This document shows positions 62,776 to 62,877 of a stretch of 62,877 nucleotides of DNA, in pieces. The stretch's first letter is position 1; each line of letters begins with the position of its first letter. The notes under the pieces were generated by a model, which was given only the letters and a program-made list of their open reading frames with translations, did not search any database and was not told where the DNA came from. Origin of the DNA: JAUPTX01 sp964652835 (GTDB lineage: Bacteria > Patescibacteriota > Minisyncoccia > Phycocordibacterales > CSBR16-119); contig CAZZCB010000003.1 of NCBI GenBank assembly GCA_964652835.1, forward strand, positions 1 to 62,877. Direction: 5' to 3'. Position numbers and translations under genes: made by a program.

Positions 62776-62877
62776 CATAAAAACCCTTATTTCACAACGT
62801 TTTTGGCACTAAAACTAAGATCTTTTGACCGTTTTAAATATTGCGACTCAAAAATAATAGTATTTTGCCTTAGAAAA

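Noticed and set aside
1..62877. Reassigned TGA codon, as in some Patescibacteria lineages
   Set aside because: Conserved genes read through without in-frame TGA, and TGA is used as a stop (for example the gene ending at 9091).

Overview
This 62.9 kb window looks like a chromosomal piece of a Candidate Phyla Radiation (Patescibacteria, Parcubacteria/Nomurabacteria-like) bacterium. Reasons: AT-rich core genes, shortened housekeeping proteins (TruB, IF-2, Fmt, SecA, DnaE), a single-membrane envelope set (sortase, L,D-transpeptidase, UppP), many short proteins of families common in this group (DUF5665, DUF5667, DUF4446, DUF2914, lamin-tail), VirB2-like pilins, and a tRNA interrupted by a group I intron. 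The standard bacterial code fits. No rRNA, CRISPR array or complete prophage was seen. Taxonomy is an inference from gene content.

Layout. 1-8.0 kb: the 3' part of secA, a small orphan gene, a 600-base non-coding stretch with a long inverted repeat and a strong promoter, a lysozyme-like protein, dnaE, rnhB and truB. 8.1-10.0 kb: two GC-richer genes of Bacteroidetes character, one with a type IX secretion sorting domain. 10.0-20.4 kb: eight consecutive minus-strand genes for envelope proteins. They encode a WxL-like secreted protein, a DUF916-like membrane protein with a LysM, a Pro/Thr/Glu-rich protein, a penicillin-binding-type serine hydrolase, a 1054-residue repeat protein ending in the same WxL-like module, a dockerin protein and two cohesin-like proteins. 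This is the most interesting block. 20.4-26.3 kb: envelope and small-molecule genes (DUF2914, cspA, uppP, FMN reductase, L,D-transpeptidase, a small FPKTG protein facing a sortase, NUDIX).

26.4-28.4 kb is an accessory spot: a recombinase remnant, a HEPN-like protein, tRNA-Asn split by a 238-base group I intron, and a GIY-YIG nuclease gene wedged between that tRNA and a broken copy of its 5' end. 28.4-35.5 kb: translation and protein maturation (hpf, cyclophilin, fmt, def, hisS, lepB, pth, rpsA). 35.7-42.9 kb: a HerA/TraD-type ATPase with a membrane partner, a lamin-tail surface protein, a sigma factor with a DUF5667 membrane partner, a second sigma factor and a uracil-DNA glycosylase. 43-49.4 kb: ychF, an MBL-fold protein, gyrA and a methyltransferase. 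49.4-55.0 kb: a solute-binding protein followed by six VirB2-like pilin genes in tandem. 55.1-56.9 kb: a GC-richer operon with an SPFH protein. 57.0-57.8 kb: four tRNAs. 57.8-61.6 kb: rbfA, infB, DUF4446 and a cysteine desulfurase. The window ends with two more orphan genes.

Two themes recur. First, about ten short, GC-richer genes sit singly or in pairs between AT-rich core genes, many with a clear TTGACA-type promoter and most with a GC-rich hairpin terminator; they behave like independently transcribed cassettes. Second, GC-rich palindromes and partial copies of gene ends (the ychF 3' end, and the 5' ends of four tRNAs) mark sites of past insertion or duplication.
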